Source of the DNA: Methanobacteriota archaeon
Lineage (GTDB): Archaea; Halobacteriota; Methanomicrobia; Methanomicrobiales; Methanoculleaceae
Length of the DNA stretch: 52,713 bases
Assembly (NCBI GenBank): GCA_030446015.1
Contig: JASUSO010000005.1
Span: forward strand, 1-52,713
Reading direction: 5' to 3'
Shown: positions 1 through 7,428 of the stretch, piece after piece
Layout: each line of letters opens with the position of its first letter
How positions within the stretch are numbered: position 1 is the first letter of the stretch
The notes under the pieces: generated by a model
What the model saw: only the letters and a program-made list of their open reading frames with translations
Told to the model about the DNA's origin: nothing
The model's database searches: none
Program-made: the position numbers and the translations under genes

Positions 1-147
1 CGCCTGAGGCTTAAAGAACCTGAGTTCGTATCTCTTCTTCGAAACAAATTCGTATCGTTGAGATGCTCTTTTGTGCCTTGATCGCCCGGACTTCCGCCTG
101 AGATCACGATCGTTAAAACCCTTCCCTGACAAACCGATCAGGCACCC

Positions 148-585
148 ATGCCACCCGTAACAGACGGCGACACCCTCCTCCTGCACTTCACCAGCACTCG
201 CCCCGACGGCGAGGTCTTCGAGGATACCCGCTCGGGCGAGCCGGTGCGGGTCACCCTCGGGGCGAACCAGATCAATCCCCTCTTTGAGAAGGCGCTGATT
301 GGAAGAGAGCCCGGCGAGACAGTGACCGTGGTGCTCCCCCCGGAGAAGGCCTACGGAAAGTTCCATAAAAAACTCGTGGTCACGGTAAAGCGCACCAAAT
401 TAAAACTCGACCACGAGCCGGTTGTCGGTGAGTTCGTCAGGGTCGAGGTGCTGGGGAAGCCCTGCCTGGTGACCGTCGTCGATGTGGACGAGAAATACAT
501 CACCGTCGACGCCAACCACCCGCTCGCGGGAGAGACGATCACCTACACGATCACCGTCGAGGCAATCCTCCCCCGGGAGGGCTAG
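148..585 (+). CDS. FKBP-type peptidyl-prolyl isomerase, SlyD-like
   Basis: Predicted cytoplasmic prolyl isomerase and folding chaperone of 145 residues. The N-terminal half has the FKBP strand pattern with PPEKAYGKF around residues 71-79. The C-terminal part carries DANHPLAGET, the signature that closes the FKBP domain after the inserted flap in SlyD-type archaeal FKBPs, so the insert-in-flap lies between. There is no signal peptide. A TTAAAA box at 113-118 would place transcription start just before the ATG at 148. The upstream 147 bases show no gene. Family assignment is firm; the substrates are unknown. Confidence 0.88.
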   Translation: MPPVTDGDTLLLHFTSTRPDGEVFEDTRSGEPVRVTLGANQINPLFEKALIGREPGETVTVVLPPEKAYGKFHKKLVVTVKRTKLKLDHEPVVGEFVRVEVLGKPCLVTVVDVDEKYITVDANHPLAGETITYTITVEAILPREG

Positions 586-607
586 ACCCGCGACCGCTCG
601 AATCGCC

Positions 608-1318
608 CTACTCCTCCGGGGTCTTCAGGGGCATCCCGACAACGCCGTTCACCGGGAGAGAGAACGTGACGGCCCGGGCATCGGTATGGGGCCCCGCCTC
701 GGCGACGATCGCCTCCATGATGCTGCATCTCGATTCGCTCTTCGTGACGATCAGGATCAGGTCCTTCTCGGGCAGGATGGCCACGCCAAAGAACTTCTCC
801 ATCTCTTTTGCGCCGGTACCGCGTGCGTGGACGATGGTCCCTCCCGTTGCCCCGGCCTTCTTGGCCGTCTCCATGACGACATCGGCAAACCCCCGGTTTG
901 CGATAACCACGATCAGATCGTGCTCTCCTCTCCCTTCCATAGGTTCTTCTCCCCTCTCTGTCTCCGATATGCCGAGCAGATCTTTCACCGCCCGAGCGCT
1001 GCAGGCGCTCTGGACGGGCAGCGTGAACGCGATGCCGCGATTGGGTTTGTCCGGGCCCACCACCTCGCCGACCCTCTTAAGCAGGACGTCTGACGTCTCC
1101 GACGCCATCGTGCTGAAGAGAAGCGTCTTTTCCGTCTCCCCGAGCCCCAGGAGACCCAGGATCTGAGAGTTTGCCGTACCTCTCCCGAGGGTCAGCAGGT
1201 TGAACGTCACGCCCTCGCGGATGAACAGGTCCACGACCTGCTCATCCTGCCCGCGGTCGAATATCGTGACCATCAGGACGAGCGGTGCGCCGGAGGATCT
1301 CTCGTGCAGCATTCTCAT
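608..1318 (-). CDS. PII-like duplicated-domain protein
   Basis: Protein of 236 residues built from two similar halves (about 1-115 and 125-236), each resembling a divergent PII/GlnB-like ferredoxin fold (LVLMVTIFDRGQ... and DLIVVIANRGF...). Each half ends in a strand containing a TLPV or SLPV segment. It begins 6 nt after the stop of the DUF1538 membrane protein, so the two are almost certainly co-transcribed. PII-like proteins commonly gate a neighbouring transporter in response to a small molecule, and that role is inferred here. ATG codons at 1318 and 1312 are both possible starts. The T-loop uridylylation tyrosine region of classical GlnB is not recognisable, so the ligand cannot be predicted. 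Confidence 0.7.
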   Translation of the reverse strand: MRMLHERSSGAPLVLMVTIFDRGQDEQVVDLFIREGVTFNLLTLGRGTANSQILGLLGLGETEKTLLFSTMASETSDVLLKRVGEVVGPDKPNRGIAFTLPVQSACSARAVKDLLGISETERGEEPMEGRGEHDLIVVIANRGFADVVMETAKKAGATGGTIVHARGTGAKEMEKFFGVAILPEKDLILIVTKSESRCSIMEAIVAEAGPHTDARAVTFSLPVNGVVGMPLKTPEE

Positions 1319-1324
1319 TCCTCG

Positions 1325-2851
1325 TTACAGATCTATAATCTCGGGATTCTCCTTCTCAAAGGTTTCTCTCCTGGCCTGCTTCCTCTCCGCGGCTTTTGCT
1401 CTCCGCAACTTGAGCCGGTAGACCAGCCCTATGACCTGCACGGTAATTAGCGGCATCATGGCCACAAGACCGATGATGCCGAACGCATCCAGCAGCAGGG
1501 GGCCGCCCACGGCATCGGTGGCGCCGAGGGCGAACGGGAGCAGGAATGCCGCCGCCATGGTACCCGCGGCCACACCGCCGGAGTCGAACGCGATCGCCGT
1601 GAAGATCTGCGGTACGCAGAACGTCAGCAGGAGGGCGATGGCGTAGCCCGGCAGGAGGATGTACCAGAGATCGATACCCGTCAGGATCCGGACCATGGCA
1701 AGGACAAGAGCAATCCCGACGCCGATCGAGAGGGCCAGCATCATGACCCGCCGTGAGATGGCGCCGTTCGTGAGGTCCTCGATCTGCTTGTTGAGGATAT
1801 GCACGGCAGGCTCTGCGGCGACGATGAAGCAGCCGATGACCAGGCCTAACGGGATCAGGATCCAGTTGCTCTGCAGCGACGCGATGGCATGGCCGAGGTA
1901 GATCCCGGCGGGCATGAACCCTATGTACACCCCGGTCAGGAAGATCGTGAGCCCGAGGAGGATATAGACGAGCCCCACGCCGATCCGGATCAACTGGCCC
2001 CGGGGCAGTTTTAGGTTCACGATCTGGAACGCTCCGAAGAAGACGACGATGGGCACCAGGATGAGGGAGACCTCCAGGAAGAACCCGACGAGCCCGCCGG
2101 CATACAGTGCCGCCAGTTCTCCGATGCTGTCTGCCGTGGCGGGGGTCTCAAAGGCGTAGCCGGTGCTGGCGGGGTCGTAGAAGACCCCCATGATCAGGAC
2201 CGCCAGGATCGGTCCTATCGAGCAGAGGGCGCACAACCCGAAACTGTCCTCCTCAGTACTCCTCCCTGCGCGGACTGCCGAGATACCGGCGCCCAGCGCG
2301 AGGATGAAGGGCACGGTGATGGGGCCCGTGGTGACACCGCCTGCATCGAACCCAACGCCCATGTACTCCGGCGCGGTGAACGCGGCGACGATGAAGACCA
2401 GGGCGTAGGTGAGGATGAAGATGTGGGAGATCCTGACCTGGAAGAGGATCCGCAGCATGGCGAGCACGAGGAAGATACCCACGCCGAAGGCGACCGTGCC
2501 TGCGAGGACATAGTCCGGCACCGCGGGGACCTGCCGGGTCAGCACCTGCAGGTCGGGCTCCGCCAGCGTCAACGCCAGGCCCAGCAGGAAACTGATCAGG
2601 ATCATCAGCCAGAGGTTTCGCGACTCGGTCAGCTTCGCGCCGACCAGTTCACCCATCGGCATCACGGCTATCTCGGCGCCGAGGGTGAAGGCGCTCATGC
2701 CCAGGATCAGCAGGATGATCGCCGGGAGGAAGAGCACCAGCGTACCGAACGGCAGAGGGGCAAGCGTGAAGTGTAGCAGAAGGATAATAACCGCAATCGG
2801 CAGAACGGATTGTGCCGGTTCTTTCAATCTCTCTACCAGCGCTCTTTGCAT
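1325..2851 (-). CDS. DUF1538 multi-pass membrane protein (putative cation antiporter)
   Basis: Integral membrane protein of 508 residues with about a dozen hydrophobic segments and an internal duplication. Each half contains a glycine-rich segment, GVGFDAGGVTTGPITVPF near 166-183 and AIAFDSGGVAAGTMAAAF near 421-438. This repeat is diagnostic of the DUF1538 family. A two-component member (UmpAB) has been reported, to my recollection, as a Na+(Li+,K+)/H+ antiporter in a halophilic bacterium; here both repeats sit in one chain. The gene is first in an operon with the PII-like gene. Transport function and ion are inferences. Confidence 0.8.
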   Translation of the reverse strand: MQRALVERLKEPAQSVLPIAVIILLLHFTLAPLPFGTLVLFLPAIILLILGMSAFTLGAEIAVMPMGELVGAKLTESRNLWLMILISFLLGLALTLAEPDLQVLTRQVPAVPDYVLAGTVAFGVGIFLVLAMLRILFQVRISHIFILTYALVFIVAAFTAPEYMGVGFDAGGVTTGPITVPFILALGAGISAVRAGRSTEEDSFGLCALCSIGPILAVLIMGVFYDPASTGYAFETPATADSIGELAALYAGGLVGFFLEVSLILVPIVVFFGAFQIVNLKLPRGQLIRIGVGLVYILLGLTIFLTGVYIGFMPAGIYLGHAIASLQSNWILIPLGLVIGCFIVAAEPAVHILNKQIEDLTNGAISRRVMMLALSIGVGIALVLAMVRILTGIDLWYILLPGYAIALLLTFCVPQIFTAIAFDSGGVAAGTMAAAFLLPFALGATDAVGGPLLLDAFGIIGLVAMMPLITVQVIGLVYRLKLRRAKAAERKQARRETFEKENPEIIDL

Positions 2852-2970
2852 GCTCTAGCGTCCCTCATATAGTTCAACATCGGGCGGATATATCTCTTCG
2901 CGATAGCGGTTGAACAGCCGCCATAATCGCCCGGTCTCCTCGTATCTGCCGGGATCTATTTCAGCGGATA

Positions 2971-2976
2971 TTTATA
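2971..2976 (+). promoter_or_regulatory. TATA box of the 5'-nucleotidase gene
   Basis: TTTATA centred 25 nt before the ATG at 2999. This spacing puts the transcription start at or next to the start codon, so the mRNA is probably leaderless. No Shine-Dalgarno motif precedes the ATG, which fits. Confidence 0.55.
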
Positions 2977-2998
2977 CCGTCCGAGAAGACCTCTTCTC

Positions 2999-4681
2999 AT
3001 GGAACCCGGTTCGTCAGGAGACGGCAGGTCATTCTGGCGGCAGGTGATCGCCGGCCTGCTCGTACTCCTGGTTGTCGCTCTCGCCCTCATCGCACTCTCT
3101 GGATACTTCTCGCCGGACCCCGAGCCGGTGCACGTTCGGATCCTCGCGGTCAACGACTTCCACGGGCAACTGCCCGACGGGCAGAAACTCAACGGTGAGC
3201 CGGCCGGGAGTGCCCCGGTGCTTGCGTCGTATCTCAGATCCGCGATGGCGGATGGGGGTGGGGCCGTCACGTTCATCGCGCTCCCGGGAGACGTCGTCGG
3301 GGCGTCGCCGCCCGAGTCCGGGCTGCTGCTGGACGAACCCGCCGTGCTCTTCTTCAACGGCCTTGCGGACGACTGTTCGGGGATGATCGCGACCTTCGGC
3401 AACCACGAGTTCGACCGGGGCCCGGACGAACTGATGCGGCTGGTCCACGGCGGGAACGGCGCGACGAAGATCACCCGCCCGGTAGATCCCTACCCGGGCG
3501 CGGTGGCGGAGTACGTCTCCTCGAACGTGGTCTGGAAGACGAACGGCACCCTTCTCGCCGCTCCCTACACCATCCGCGACGCCGGCGGTGCGAAGATCGC
3601 GTTTGTCGGCGCCACGACCATCGAGACGCCCTCGATCGTGACGGCGGCGAAGATCGAGGATATCCGCTTCGAGGACGAGGTTGCGTCGATCAACCGCTAC
3701 ATCCCGGAGATCCAGCAGCAGGGGGTGCACGCGATCGTCGTCGTCCTCCACGAGGGCGGGGAGCAGGACCCCTACGACGGCCCGACCCGGGAGGGGGAGA
3801 ACGTCACCGGCAGGGTCGCCGGGATTGTCTCCGGCCTTGATGCGGACGTGGACGTTGTCCTCTCGGGCCACACCCACGTGTTCACCAACGCCTACCTGGA
3901 GAACGCCGGCGGGAACCGCGTGCTGGTGACGCAGGCGTACAGTTACAGCAGGGCGTTTTCCGACGTCGAGATCGTCATCGATCCCATCACCGGCGATGTC
4001 ACCCGTGCGTCGGCGCGGATCGTCCCGGCATACAGGGACGGCGCCGTCCCCGACCCGGCGGCCCAATCGCTGCTTGAGGCCTGCAGAGAGGCGATCGGGC
4101 CGATGGTGTCCCGGGTCATAACGACCACTTCCGCGGACATCACGCGGGTGCAGACCGATGCCGGTGAGTCCGCGCTCGGCAACCTCGTCGCCGACAGCCT
4201 GCGGGCGGCGATGGGCGCCGATATCGCGTTCATCACCACCGGCTCGCTCCGGGCTGATCTCGCGGAGGGGGACGTCACCTGGGGCGATCTGTATGCGGTG
4301 CAGCCGTTCTCCTCGACTGTGCTCTCGATGACCCTGACGGGCGAACAGGTCAGGGCCGCGCTGGAACGGCAGTGGGAGGCCCCGCTGCCGCCCCACAACC
4401 TCGCCGTCTCCGGGCTGACGTATACGTTCGACGAGCGAAAGCCCGTGGGCGATCGGGTCGTCGAGGTCTGGGTGAACGGCACCCCGCTCGACCCGAACGG
4501 GAATTACACGGCCGCGATGGTCAACTTCCTCGCGGGCGGCGGCGATAAGTACACCGTCTTTCGGGAAGGGAAGAATATCGCCAACGGCCCGTACGATGTC
4601 GACGCTCTGGTCGCGTACATGGAGTCCCTCCCGGCGCCGGTGGAGATGAAGCCGGAAGGGCGGGTCGCGAAGGTCGCGTGA
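2999..4681 (+). CDS. Membrane-anchored 5'-nucleotidase / UshA-family phosphoesterase
   Basis: Predicted extracytoplasmic nucleotidase of 560 residues. Residues about 16-37 form one hydrophobic segment that is a signal anchor or uncleaved signal peptide. The metallophosphoesterase domain follows with its metal-binding motifs: NDFHGQL (51-57), GDVVGASP, GNHEFD and LSGHTH. The C-terminal 5_nucleotid_C domain (about 365-530) contains ESALGNLVADSLR and the substrate-binding end NFLAGGGDKYTVF. Order and length match UshA-type enzymes, which release phosphate from nucleotides or nucleotide sugars outside the cell. The gene stands alone and is convergent with the methyltransferase gene. The exact substrate is not predictable. 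Confidence 0.88.
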   Translation: MEPGSSGDGRSFWRQVIAGLLVLLVVALALIALSGYFSPDPEPVHVRILAVNDFHGQLPDGQKLNGEPAGSAPVLASYLRSAMADGGGAVTFIALPGDVVGASPPESGLLLDEPAVLFFNGLADDCSGMIATFGNHEFDRGPDELMRLVHGGNGATKITRPVDPYPGAVAEYVSSNVVWKTNGTLLAAPYTIRDAGGAKIAFVGATTIETPSIVTAAKIEDIRFEDEVASINRYIPEIQQQGVHAIVVVLHEGGEQDPYDGPTREGENVTGRVAGIVSGLDADVDVVLSGHTHVFTNAYLENAGGNRVLVTQAYSYSRAFSDVEIVIDPITGDVTRASARIVPAYRDGAVPDPAAQSLLEACREAIGPMVSRVITTTSADITRVQTDAGESALGNLVADSLRAAMGADIAFITTGSLRADLAEGDVTWGDLYAVQPFSSTVLSMTLTGEQVRAALERQWEAPLPPHNLAVSGLTYTFDERKPVGDRVVEVWVNGTPLDPNGNYTAAMVNFLAGGGDKYTVFREGKNIANGPYDVDALVAYMESLPAPVEMKPEGRVAKVA

Positions 4682-4697
4682 AAGCCGGGTCCGGCCG

Positions 4698-5729
4698 TCA
4701 CGCGACGGATACCGACCATGTCTCCCTTCGGGTGGGAACCTCCATGGTCACCTTGAGCGAGATCTCGTCGCCCCGCCTGTACGCTCTCCCCTCCGTCCTG
4801 AACAGCGGGTGATCCCAGTGCGTGCGCGGGGATAGGGGAGAGGTATCGAACCAGATCTCGTCGTCGAATATCACCTTAAAGTAAAGGCAGAGCCCGTCCA
4901 TCTCCCCGGATCGAACCACGCTCTTTGTTGTCTCGATGGTTCTTGGGATCTCGCCCGGATCGTGCATCGCGTTTAGGTCGAAGGACAGGATCGGTTCCGG
5001 GTCGCAGAGGAAGTAGTCCACCGAAGCATGCTCGATCTTGAGTTTGGGCGGCTTTGAGCGATCGTTGTACTCGCTGCAGCCCTTCAAACAGTTGAAGTCT
5101 ATCCCGTAGACGGTGTTCTCCCAGAGGTGGGGGACCCTGTACTCCTCTTTCAAGCAGATCGGTTCGAGGAACAGCTCGAATTTTCCGGGCAGGACTCTTC
5201 CCGTGCTCTTTAATACCCGTCTTTTGAGGTCCAGGATGTTCTCTATCATGTTTTCGTCGATGAGGTTGGAGCCCATCTGTTCGTGGAGGATGACGTCCAC
5301 CTTCTCGTCCGGCTCGAAGGAACGGCTGTTCTGCGGTACGAACAGCACATTTTCTATGCCGTTCGCGTCGGCGATCGTTCTGGCGATGGTTATCATGAGA
5401 TCGGAATGGTCGATGGCGTAAATCTTCTTCGGATCTCTCTCTGCCGCGAAAAACGAGAGAACTCCGGTTCCCGTCCCGAGATCGACAACGACATCGCCCG
5501 GGTTGATGTACCGCATGATGGCGTCGTGATAATTCTTCATCCGCACATTGTCTGCAATCATCGCCTCGTGGCACGAGAAGTCCTCAAACGTTCCCCGGTT
5601 CTCGATATCGTAGAGCAACGTCCGACCGAACTCCCGGGACTGCAGCAGATCCACGGCACGTCTGCGGAGGAGTGCCGTCGTCCGGAGCATAAAGCCCAGA
5701 GGCCTCAGGATCAGGGGCTGCGCCGCCAT
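4698..5729 (-). CDS. PRMT-like class I SAM methyltransferase
   Basis: 343 residues from the chosen ATG. An in-frame extension to 5945 exists, but a TATA box at 5754-5759 fits a leaderless start at 5729. It carries the protein arginine methyltransferase signatures in order. HEAMIADNVRMKNYHDAI (54-71) resembles the PRMT N-helix. SAM motif I is VVVDLGTGTGVLSFFAAE (80-97). The double-E loop HEQMGSNLIDE (149-159) has both glutamates, and the THW loop sits at about 303-305. These last two motifs separate PRMTs from ordinary small-molecule methyltransferases. The predicted activity is transfer of methyl from SAM to protein arginine. Whether it makes mono- or dimethylarginine, and on what protein, cannot be read. 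Confidence 0.75.
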   Translation of the reverse strand: MAAQPLILRPLGFMLRTTALLRRRAVDLLQSREFGRTLLYDIENRGTFEDFSCHEAMIADNVRMKNYHDAIMRYINPGDVVVDLGTGTGVLSFFAAERDPKKIYAIDHSDLMITIARTIADANGIENVLFVPQNSRSFEPDEKVDVILHEQMGSNLIDENMIENILDLKRRVLKSTGRVLPGKFELFLEPICLKEEYRVPHLWENTVYGIDFNCLKGCSEYNDRSKPPKLKIEHASVDYFLCDPEPILSFDLNAMHDPGEIPRTIETTKSVVRSGEMDGLCLYFKVIFDDEIWFDTSPLSPRTHWDHPLFRTEGRAYRRGDEISLKVTMEVPTRRETWSVSVA

Positions 5730-5753
5730 GCTGGCAGATACCGGGTCCTCAGT

Positions 5754-5759
5754 TATAAC
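5754..5759 (-). promoter_or_regulatory. TATA box of the PRMT-like gene
   Basis: Reads TTATAA on the minus strand, about 27 nt before the ATG at 5729. It supports a leaderless mRNA and argues against the longer in-frame start. Confidence 0.5.
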
Positions 5760-5834
5760 GTTTCGCACGGATTCACGGGTGCGGGTGCGACCGTCCTTGA
5801 ACCCACAGGCCACCGGGCGGCAGCCTGCCCAACC

Positions 5835-5840
5835 TATAAA
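5835..5840 (+). promoter_or_regulatory. TATA box and strong SD of the ferritin-like gene
   Basis: TATAAA at 5835-5840 predicts a short leader of about 15 nt. It is followed by the Shine-Dalgarno GGAGGT at 5864-5869, eight nt before the ATG at 5878. The SD decides the start among upstream in-frame options. Confidence 0.6.
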
Positions 5841-5877
5841 TAACGTCTCTTCCCATGACCCCCGGAGGTCATCCGAG

Positions 5878-6192
5878 ATGCCTGAATTTGCACAACCGTT
5901 CTCCGGGAACCATATGGAGCGCAAACTTGACCGGGGCGAGCTCATCAGGACGATCCGGTTCTCGATCGCCGCCGAGTACGAGGCGATCCAGCTCTACCAC
6001 CAGATCGCCGAGTCGACCGACGACCCGCTGGTCCAGAAGGTGATGCGCGATATCGCGGACGAGGAGAGGGAGCACGCAGGAGAGTTCCTGCGGCTTCTGC
6101 GGGAGCTTGAGCCCGCCGAAGAGGAGTTCTACCGGCACGGCTACGAAGAAGTCGAGGAGATGATCGAGGAGTTGAAGAAAGGCGGGACGTGA
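5878..6192 (+). CDS. Small ferritin-like di-iron protein
   Basis: 104-residue, mostly helical protein. Helix 1 carries AAEYEAIQLYHQIAE (31-45) and helix 2 carries IADEEREHAGEFLRLL (59-74). E33/E35 and E63-x-x-H66 are candidate iron ligands. Only one Glu/ExxH pair is present, so a di-iron site would need two chains. That half-ferritin design is the one seen in encapsulated ferritins and in short COG1633-type archaeal proteins. The C-terminus is a highly acidic helix. No encapsulin shell gene lies nearby. The likely role is iron oxidation/storage or oxidative protection. It is convergent with a zinc-ribbon gene 12 nt away. Confidence 0.75.
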   Translation: MPEFAQPFSGNHMERKLDRGELIRTIRFSIAAEYEAIQLYHQIAESTDDPLVQKVMRDIADEEREHAGEFLRLLRELEPAEEEFYRHGYEEVEEMIEELKKGGT

Positions 6193-6204
6193 TCGTCTCG
6201 CCCG

Positions 6205-6381
6205 TCACTTCAGCCTGCAGGACTCCTCGTAGGACTTCCTGCAGTCCGGACAGAGCGTCCGCGCCTTCTCGAGGTTGGGGTAGTTCTCTTCGGTGATCTC
6301 GTCGCAGGCCGCCCCGCAGATCTCGCACCAGTACTCCTTCGTCTCCGCTTTCTCTTCGCCTTTCAGCGCACGTTTTGCCAT
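6205..6381 (-). CDS. 58-residue rubredoxin-like / zinc-ribbon protein
   Basis: Short reading frame with two metal-binding knuckles, WCEICGAAC (18-26) and LCPDCRKS (43-50), plus a further cysteine near the end (C55). The four paired cysteines would bind zinc or iron; a charged Lys/Glu-rich tail precedes them. A strong Shine-Dalgarno (GGAGGGAG, about 6388-6395) precedes the ATG at 6381, and codon use is like the neighbours, so it is very likely real. Its convergent neighbour is the ferritin-like protein, a context shared with rubrerythrin/rubredoxin oxidative-stress genes. The exact role is unknown. Confidence 0.7.
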   Translation of the reverse strand: MAKRALKGEEKAETKEYWCEICGAACDEITEENYPNLEKARTLCPDCRKSYEESCRLK

Positions 6382-6413
6382 GCTGTTCTCCCTCCGGGCA
6401 GTGCCGTATCACC

Positions 6414-7253
6414 TCATCGGGGATATGCTTTCGGGTCGGCCCACTGCACAGCCCCGGTGAGGCTGCTCCCCAGCTCCCAGAACCGCTCCTGCGTCCGTGC
6501 ATCGAGGGCGAGGGACGACGGCCGGGTCCACCGGCCCTCCTCGAAGTAGCCGCCGTTCACCGTCCCGGTTTCGGGGGAGGTTGCGAGGTGCGTCACCACC
6601 GCCGCCCCCCGTTCCGGCGGTGCGCCGTCGCCGTTGTGGGTGTAGGCCCGGAGGAGTTTCGTGTCGATCACCCCCGGGTGGAGGGAGTTCGCCGTCACGC
6701 CCGTCCCTTCGAGCGCCCGGGCGAGCCGGATGGTGAAGGCGACGACTCCTACCTTTGAAGCGGCATAGGCATCATAGGGGTCGTACATCAGAAACCCCGG
6801 GAGGTTCCCCCAGTCGATCGATCCAACGCTCCGGTGGGCGATCGACGCGACGTTGACGATCCGTGTCGGTCTCTTCTGGAGCGGGAGGAGTTCGTGGGTG
6901 AGGAGGAACGGCGCGAGATAGTTCACGGCGAACGTCATCTCGATCCCGCCGGGAGCGACCTCCCGCCTTGGCATGAAGACCCCGGCGTTGTTGATGAGGA
7001 CGTCGAGCCGGTCGTACGCCCCGGTGATCTCCTTTGCGAGACCTCTGACCTGCTCCTGCACCGAGAGGTCGGCGATGAAGAGATCGAGCCGGTCGGAGCC
7101 GGTGGCCGCCTCCAGCTCCGCGAGGACGCTCCTGCCCTTCCCCGGGTCCCTGCCGTGGATCAGCACGCGGTGGCCCTGCCGGGCGAGCGCGTCTGCGGTC
7201 GCCTTTCCGATACCGTCCGTCGAGCCCGTGACGAGGATGGTCTGCTCAGCCAT
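6414..7253 (-). CDS. Short-chain dehydrogenase/reductase (SDR)
   Basis: Rossmann-fold NAD(P)-dependent oxidoreductase of 279 residues. The cofactor motif TGSTDGIG (10-17) is followed by NNAG (about 87-90), a serine in the ASIAHRS strand and the YAASK catalytic Tyr/Lys pair. The HGRDPGKG segment after the second strand, with Arg, suggests NADPH preference. The sequence most resembles the retinol-dehydrogenase-like/WW-oxidoreductase-like SDR group, annotated only as SDR in archaea. It is transcribed divergently from the RHH/acyl-CoA synthetase gene across about 165 nt. The substrate is unknown. Confidence 0.85.
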   Translation of the reverse strand: MAEQTILVTGSTDGIGKATADALARQGHRVLIHGRDPGKGRSVLAELEAATGSDRLDLFIADLSVQEQVRGLAKEITGAYDRLDVLINNAGVFMPRREVAPGGIEMTFAVNYLAPFLLTHELLPLQKRPTRIVNVASIAHRSVGSIDWGNLPGFLMYDPYDAYAASKVGVVAFTIRLARALEGTGVTANSLHPGVIDTKLLRAYTHNGDGAPPERGAAVVTHLATSPETGTVNGGYFEEGRWTRPSSLALDARTQERFWELGSSLTGAVQWADPKAYPR

Positions 7254-7304
7254 ATGCGGCCCCGGGTGTATGCCGCTCTATTTGAACGTGGCGGTGCTCA
7301 ATTC

Positions 7305-7428
7305 TGGTGCGCTCTCCGGCACGCAGCCTGCAGCAACGTATCGGATTGGGACTTGTTCCTCAGATGGTGGTGCGGCGTGAACCAAAAACATGATATATTG
7401 CACCACAAACCTGTACTGCATGGTGCGA
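7305..7428 (+). promoter_or_regulatory. Promoter and possible operator of the RHH-acyl-CoA synthetase gene
   Basis: A TATA-like GATATAT at 7392-7398 lies about 25 nt before the ATG at 7420, indicating a leaderless transcript. The hexamer TGGTGC occurs at 7305, 7368 and 7421, and its complement GCACCA lies at 7400-7405. The 7400-7405 and 7421-7426 sites form an inverted repeat that spans the predicted transcription start. Because the encoded protein begins with a ribbon-helix-helix domain, these could be autoregulatory operator half-sites. That is an inference; the motif is short and GC-rich. Confidence 0.4.

Noticed and set aside
4698-5945. Longer start (5945) for the PRMT-like gene
   Set aside because: The extra 72 residues lack family similarity and overlap the promoter and start of the divergent ferritin-like gene; a TATA box supports 5729.
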